DNA from: an uncultured Marvinbryantia sp.
GTDB lineage: Bacteria > Bacillota > Clostridia > Lachnospirales > Lachnospiraceae
Direction of reading: 5' to 3'
Assembly (NCBI RefSeq): GCF_905201705.1
Contig: NZ_CAJKOX010000052.1
Location: 1 to 24,882 of the forward strand
DNA length: 24,882 nt
Shown: positions 20,901-24,882 of the stretch, one piece after another
How positions within the stretch are numbered: the stretch's first letter is position 1
Layout: every line of letters starts with the position of its first letter
The notes under the pieces: generated by a model
What the model was told of the DNA's origin: nothing
Databases searched by the model: none
What the model saw: only the letters and a program-made list of their open reading frames with translations
Position numbers and translations under genes: made by a program

Positions 20901-22205
20901 ATAGATGCCGTTACGGGATATTTGGTTACATATTCCTCGCAGGCTGATACAGCATCCCAAAAAACAGATAACTTGGCGAAGAAGTTTGAGAACTTATCAA
21001 AAGAATCACAGGTAACCATCTCCCTGTCAATGCAGGGGCTGGATGTGTCTAAACAGGCGAAGTTAGATGTCATTGCAGAAGTGACTGGTGTGGATGCGAG
21101 CAAGCTTCCCTATTCCGAAAAGGGCATTGATGATATGTATGCGAATATTGTCGAGGCTTATGCGAAGCAGGGAGTGACAGTAGAAACTCCAGTAACGACG
21201 ACAAAGATTTTGCCGAATGGACAAGTATTGAGTACAGGGGTAAAGGCAACGGTGATTTCCGCAAATGGGAAAACGATGAATGTCGGAATGAAGGCGTCGG
21301 CAATATCCGCGAATGGGAAAATAGTAACAGCCGGGGTAAAGTCAAAAGCTATATCTGCGAATGGAAAAACAGTAACGGCCGGAGTAAAGTCAAAATCTAT
21401 ATCTGCCAACGGTAAAAAAGTAACAGCGACTGTTAAGGCCAACCGTATCGTAAAAGCTGTAAGAAGCTTGACACTGGGTGGCGTGACGGCGAGTATTACA
21501 AATGTGGTGAAAGGCGGGTATCTTGTCCTGTCAGGAATTGTAGGCGCGATAACGAGCATATTCCGGAGAGAAGCAGGGGGAGTATATAATGGGGGCATCT
21601 GGAAGGATCTTCCGCAGAAAGCATCAGGCGGAATTTTTAATCATGGTATATGGGGGAATATCCCGGCATATGCATCCGGTGGCAGCCCTCATGGGACTAT
21701 GTTTGTCGCAGGCGAAGCTGGTCCTGAAATTGTAGGACATGTTGGTGGCAGGACGGAAGTACTGAATAAATCACAGCTTGCAAGTACGATGTACAGTGCA
21801 GTGCTGTCTGCTATGAGCGAAGCGGTCAGTAGTCTGGGGGCAGCAATCCTTCAGCACATGACGGAACGCACCAATATGATGATCGTCAATTTGGGAAATA
21901 TTCTCGATGCGATATATGCTGCTGGAAATATGCCGTCACTGCAACAGTTGCAGTTTGCCAGCGGCGCTGCAATGAACTATACGGTACCCGATACAAATGT
22001 AATAAACGCAGCACAAGGCGCAGTATCATACGAAGGCTCTGCAATTGATTATGACAAACTGGCCGGAGCTGTGGCAAGCCGTATCAGTAACAACAGCAGT
22101 TATCAATTCATAGCACAGCTGAACGGCAGGACAATATTTGACGAAACAGTGCGCCAGAATCAGTTGTACATAAAACAGACAGGAACCAGTGCATTTGAGA
22201 GGTGA
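17973..22205 (+). CDS. Tape measure protein; no canonical start codon at the conserved N-terminus
   Basis: The protein sets tail length and is ejected with DNA. From the first ATG (18066) it is 1379 aa, but the frame reads back to TGA at 17970 with AGYDGSIRINTKIETKAAEK, the usual N-terminus of such proteins, so translation must begin upstream. No ATG, GTG or TTG is in frame there; ATA at 18000 and 18006 are candidates, and out-of-frame GTGs lie at 17965 and 17969. The first 215 residues are coiled coil. A hydrophobic, Gly/Ala-rich region follows (about 225-400, VKAIGSGLQS-like helices), then a Gly-rich linker near 450. A second helical domain is coded at about 20280-20940, then five 16-residue repeats, and the signature FVAGEAGPEIVGHVGGRTEV before the C-terminus. 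Confidence 0.92.
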   Translation, partial: SRSAGYDGSIRINTKIETKAAEKQVLNLEKQMEKSARKIDALKKKMAELETTEMPQKAVDRYESSIQKAQKKVDSLLQKMKEVADKEIISPKWNKISEEIDEIIPRLEELRQKKKQAIAWTGSETSAEAFMPGVFKELQELEEKYARLNEARNKLEASGRAFKTGADTEEYRDLQKQLDLARGQLKAAQTNYDEEKALFQETLKNKHANAAAELSREQEELNGLTSRYQALQRQISGAARLETLASGFGKIVSAAQNAFAKISSTAGTVVKAVKGIGSGLQSVAKGFANLAKFGAKAVMTLSGLGSVAKGISSSISGLGKRIFDLAKSALIFNVLSAGFRQVTSGIGSAFETYLGYDAGLKSAINGLRAQLSALQGSLASAFAPVVSAVVPYLSTLISWVTTAANAVAQFIAVLTGHSSYKKAVANVGAVGAAADGAAGSLGDATKAAEELEKALGNYDELKVIDQPKDSSGGGSGGGGGGGAGGAGDITYEDVEIASAVSDFAEKVKEAWMNSDFTEVGGIIGQKLNEALEAIPWDGIQATAQKIGKSLATLINGFVETAGLGEMVGKTVGEAINTGILGVESFTGNLHFDSIGQFVANGINGALTTIKWDNLTSVANNLGSGLASALNKVMTVDTFSNIGKSFANAVNTVISGAYSFVSSADWKGWGNAIASSVNNFFSGFDWKKAGLTFSNAAKGMLDTLCSAVKGISWSAVGTDIADALKTVDWGGLLQSAADLICSTFSGLLDFAGAVITRLGGSEWDNYMLDVKNVTKELSDANTAIENRIQKASEWSQAGDEYDYAKKLADEYFTLAGKENLTNAEKNRMKELAGELKDTIPQLETYYNTETGLLDITRDSVNNLIESLKAKARTEAAQDALKELYSAQMDAKKSMDETKEALGPLQQEYENLSKKYEYYNELEQTAIKNGELLADGNTEYSSALNSVRGEMLRVEGQMKPLNEEYERANQAYEDAQTEIDAVTGYLVTYSSQADTASQKTDNLAKKFENLSKESQVTISLSMQGLDVSKQAKLDVIAEVTGVDASKLPYSEKGIDDMYANIVEAYAKQGVTVETPVTTTKILPNGQVLSTGVKATVISANGKTMNVGMKASAISANGKIVTAGVKSKAISANGKTVTAGVKSKSISANGKKVTATVKANRIVKAVRSLTLGGVTASITNVVKGGYLVLSGIVGAITSIFRREAGGVYNGGIWKDLPQKASGGIFNHGIWGNIPAYASGGSPHGTMFVAGEAGPEIVGHVGGRTEVLNKSQLASTMYSAVLSAMSEAVSSLGAAILQHMTERTNMMIVNLGNILDAIYAAGNMPSLQQLQFASGAAMNYTVPDTNVINAAQGAVSYEGSAIDYDKLAGAVASRISNNSSYQFIAQLNGRTIFDETVRQNQLYIKQTGTSAFER
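21204..21443 (+). repeat. 48-bp in-frame tandem repeat (5 units) in the tape measure gene
   Basis: Five consecutive 48-base units begin at 21204, 21252, 21300, 21348 and 21396. The consensus is AISANGKTVTAGVKSK; the first unit (KILPNGQVLSTGVKAT) is the most diverged, and units 3 and 4 the most alike. Preservation of the 16-residue period suggests duplication growth by slippage or unequal recombination. Confidence 0.88.
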
Positions 22206-22211
22206 TACAGG

Positions 22212-22652
22212 ATGGCAGCAACGGACTGGGCGGGGTACCTCCTGAAGTTTGGTACAGTGGAGGTTCCCCTATCGTATATCAAGATGGATGAAGGGAATGA
22301 GCAGACGCCAAACCAGCGGGAAGAGATAAAGGCAGAACGAGATGATTATACCAGGAAGCTCACGCGTGTAACAGCTGACGGAATGATTACAAAGCAATCT
22401 TTTGTGTTCCGGTCCATGAACATCCGGGAACGCCGGGCGCTTAAAAATGTGATGAAATCTGGGCTGGTAGATGAGAAGCAGAGAAAGTACCATGTAACAT
22501 ACTGGAATGACGAGAACCTGCGCTACGAGGAAGGGGATGTGTATATTCCTGACATTACTTTTAAGCGCAAGGAAGCAAATGATAAGACACTAATTTACCA
22601 TGAATTTACAATGACTCTGATTGGATACGAAACGAGCAAGGCGGTGAGCTAA
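22212..22652 (+). CDS. Phage tail protein (DUF6711-like)
   Basis: The 146-residue protein starts six bases after the tape measure stop with AGAGGTGATACAGG upstream. It reads MAATDWAGYLLKFGTVEVPL, then YIKMDEGNEQTPNQREE, a central DYTRKLTRVTADGMITKQ, and closes with FKRKEANDKTLIYHEFTMTL. This resembles a small tail protein that follows the tape measure in clostridial phages (DUF6711, from memory), probably part of the tail tip. Its TAA at 22650-22652 is in the same frame as the next gene. Confidence 0.8.
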   Translation: MAATDWAGYLLKFGTVEVPLSYIKMDEGNEQTPNQREEIKAERDDYTRKLTRVTADGMITKQSFVFRSMNIRERRALKNVMKSGLVDEKQRKYHVTYWNDENLRYEEGDVYIPDITFKRKEANDKTLIYHEFTMTLIGYETSKAVS

Positions 22653-24882
22653 AGGGATGTAAGGCTGAAAGAAATATTACTGGAGGGCGCGGCAAGACAG
22701 ATTTGTGTGCGTTTTCCAAACGGGGAATATGATGAAATAGTATCCGGCATTATTTCTGGCAGTGCGTCTCTGGAGCGGACGCTGTGCGCATCGTCTGATC
22801 TGAACTTTGGGGAATGTAATGCCTCCGGGTTCGGTATTGAGATTTCAGATATCGCTGATATATCCGGATTAAAAATCCAGGCATATGTAAAAATTCCGGG
22901 ATATGAGAACGAAGTTGTTATTTTTACTGGGTATGTAAATTCTGCGAAAATGCAGCCGGAGCACGCAACCAGAAAGATCGAGGCGTATGATGATTTGCAT
23001 CACCATGCGGATGACAACGTATCAGAATGGTATGACGGGATGTTTACCAGGTCGAATAAGCCGGAGTACAAAGGCGTATGGAGCGCTGCGGTGCGATATG
23101 TTGCAAATGATACCGTACATTACAATGGAGGATATTACAGGTATTTTTGTGGAACATCGGATCAGTTTTTGGTAACGAATTCTGATGAAGATGGAAATGA
23201 GATTACCACTACATATAATGCCGCAGATTACTGCATAGGAAAAACACCGGAGCAGCTGCTGGAAGATGAGCATGGGTGCAATTATATTGAGAAGCTGGAA
23301 GTCTATAATCCGTATAATTATGGTTCTGTAACGGTTAAAGAATTCCGAGACTCACTGTTTGCCCATGTAGGCATACCGCAGGAGAATGTTACGCTCATTA
23401 ATGATGCTGTCCAGATCACGAAAACGCTGGAAAGCACAGAGTTGCATTTTTCGGACTGCGTGAAGGCAATATGTCAGATCAACGCTGTGTTTGGACATAT
23501 CTCGGAAACGGGAGTATTCCAGTACATCGCCCTGCAGGACAGTGCAGAGGATTTCTCTGGCAATTATAAGGCAACAGCTACAACATACGAAGAATTTTCC
23601 ACCAAGCGGATAGATTCTGTGCGCTTATATGGCAATTCGGGAGATGTGATGACTGTATACGGCGGCGGGAAAAATTATTGGAGTATCAGCAATAATTTTC
23701 TGCTGTATTCGTTGCCGGAAGATGTGCTGGTCGGGATTGCAAAGCAGCTGTATAACGCTGTAAGTGGCATTTCTTATACCCCGGCATCTCTCAGTGCGTT
23801 GCTATCAATCTTCCCGGTTGCACTTGGAAGCAGGCTTACTTTTACGACGCACACGGGCGAGCAGGTTGCTTCGTATGTTCTGAAAGATATTTTGTCGGGA
23901 GCGCAGCTTACAGATCAGACGGTTTCTGCCGGCGGAAATGAAGTTAGAAGTACGGCGCTGTCCGTGACGGATACGCTTGGCATAATTGAATCCAGAACGA
24001 ATGCGATTATTGAGCAGGTATATGAAAAGATTACTGCTGACAGCGCCGAAATTAAGGTAGTTTCTGGCAATCTGGCAAACTATAAAACAGTGGTTGCTGA
24101 AAAAATCCAGGCGGTAGATGCCGAAATTACAAATATCCGGTCAACAAATATTACGGTGGAAAATCTGGAGGCAAGAGTTGCGGAGTTGGGATATTTGTCT
24201 GCGGAAACAGCGGATTTGAAATATGCAACAGTAGGGGAACTGACTGCTGTAAACGCAGAGATAGATGCGTTACGGGCAGGCTCAATTACGACGGATTATC
24301 TGGAGGCTCATTATGCAGCTATAGACCTTGCTAATATTGCTGCCGGAACGATCAAAACGGCAATGATTGATACTGGTGCAATACAGTCAGCTCAAATTGC
24401 TGATGGATCTATTACGGATGCCAAAATTGTGGAACTGACCGCAAATAAAATCACGGCAGGCACGTTATCTGTTGAACGTCTTGAAATAAGGGGCAGCGCA
24501 AACAGTATTGTATATGCACTGAATAATATCACCGGCGCATTGCAAGCACAGAATGTAGATACGCTTAACGGAGAAATACTGACACCCAGAACGATTACTG
24601 CCGATAAAATTGTGGCGAATTCCATTACTGGAAATGAAATAGCTGCAAAAACCATTACAGCGAATAATATAGTTGCGAATAGCATTACCGGCGATGAAAT
24701 ACAGGCGAATACAATAGATACAATACACATGAAAGCGGATTGTATCACCGCTGACAAAATCAACATAACTGACCTGTTTGCCCAGGACATCACCGCAACA
24801 GGCACCATCCGGGGTGCAAACCTTGTCGGTGCAACCGGGAGCTTTTCGGGAAGTGTTACGGCTACAGATGGTTATATCGGAG
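22653..24882 (+). CDS. Large tail-tip / receptor-binding protein (partial, runs off the window)
   Basis: The frame is open for 743 codons after TAA 22650-22652 to the window edge. It begins RDVRLKEILLEGAARQICVR, FPNGEYDE, LERTLCASSDLNFGECNASG, typical of tail-associated proteins after the distal tail gene. No ATG, GTG or TTG precedes this; CTG at 22665, eight bases after AAAGGG, or ATA at 22674 are candidates. An insert at about 139-160 (YKGVWSAAVRYVANDTVHYN, GGYYRYF) looks like a chitinase-type carbohydrate-binding module (CBM5/12 pattern). From about residue 450 it becomes a repetitive fibre with ITADKI, NSITGNEIAAKTIT and similar repeats. It probably binds the cell surface; enzymatic function is not visible in this part. 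Confidence 0.85.

Noticed and set aside
21204..21443. Possible CRISPR-like array
   Set aside because: The repeat is head-to-tail with no spacers and keeps a coding phase of 48 bp, so it is a protein repeat.
24340..24780. Repetitive DNA at the end of the window as a mobile or CRISPR repeat
   Set aside because: The repetition is of the protein motif ITADKI/NSITG in a tail fibre, with diverged DNA and no spacer structure.

Overview
The window is a stretch of a tailed-phage (siphovirus-type) genome, almost certainly a prophage in a Clostridia / Lachnospiraceae-like Bacillota host. Every supported gene is on the + strand. The genes are tightly packed with frequent ATGA/TGATG stop-start overlaps and purine-rich ribosome binding sites, and the protein families are those of Gram-positive siphophages (SPP1/A118-like head genes, a Gp20-type scaffold, a Gp15-type tail gene and a large tape measure). 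Family calls are by pattern recognition; no database was searched. No gene-free stretch exceeds about 230 bases.

Layout. (1) 1-809: end of the early/middle region, closing with a coiled-coil plus helix-turn-helix late-transcription regulator. (2) 810-997: a control leader with a weak putative promoter followed by two strong terminator hairpins, resembling the Q-pR'-tR' logic of lambda. (3) 998-2881: accessory genes, namely a ParB-like/DUF4417 fusion and two small RGGRG-leader proteins, one with an ADP-ribosyltransferase-like pattern. A degenerate tRNA-like element overlaps the end of the second. (4) 2989-8464: packaging and head entry (small and large terminase, portal, an unknown coiled-coil protein, a minor capsid protein, the minor head protein). 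(5) 8489-12928: an AT-richer accessory block in the middle of the late operon. It holds a secreted or lipoprotein moron with its own promoter; a two-gene cassette (about 300 aa cytosolic protein plus four-helix membrane protein) behind a consensus promoter whose spacer is a perfect LexA/SOS box, flanked by 46-bp direct repeats; a small repressor-like protein with two GTTAC-N2-GTAAC operators; two unknown proteins; a BRO-N antirepressor; and a strong terminator. (6) 12933-17947: an Arg(CCU) tRNA-like element, then scaffold, major capsid, connector and head-tail completion proteins, major tail protein and two tail-assembly proteins. (7) 17973-24882: tape measure with 16-residue tandem repeats, a DUF6711-like tail protein, and a large tail-tip protein that runs off the window.

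How it works together. The regulator at 387-809 probably switches on the late operon, which would have to pass several internal terminators (864-891, 926-954, 9624, 11593, 12889). That suggests antitermination, with the terminators isolating lysogenically expressed morons from late genes. The most interesting novelty is the repeat-bounded, SOS-box-controlled two-gene cassette at 9623-11315, whose architecture (soluble partner plus four-TM protein) recalls two-component membrane-type phage-defence systems. Second is a cluster of at least five phage genes whose reading frames have no ATG, GTG or TTG start but often have an ATA at the expected position.
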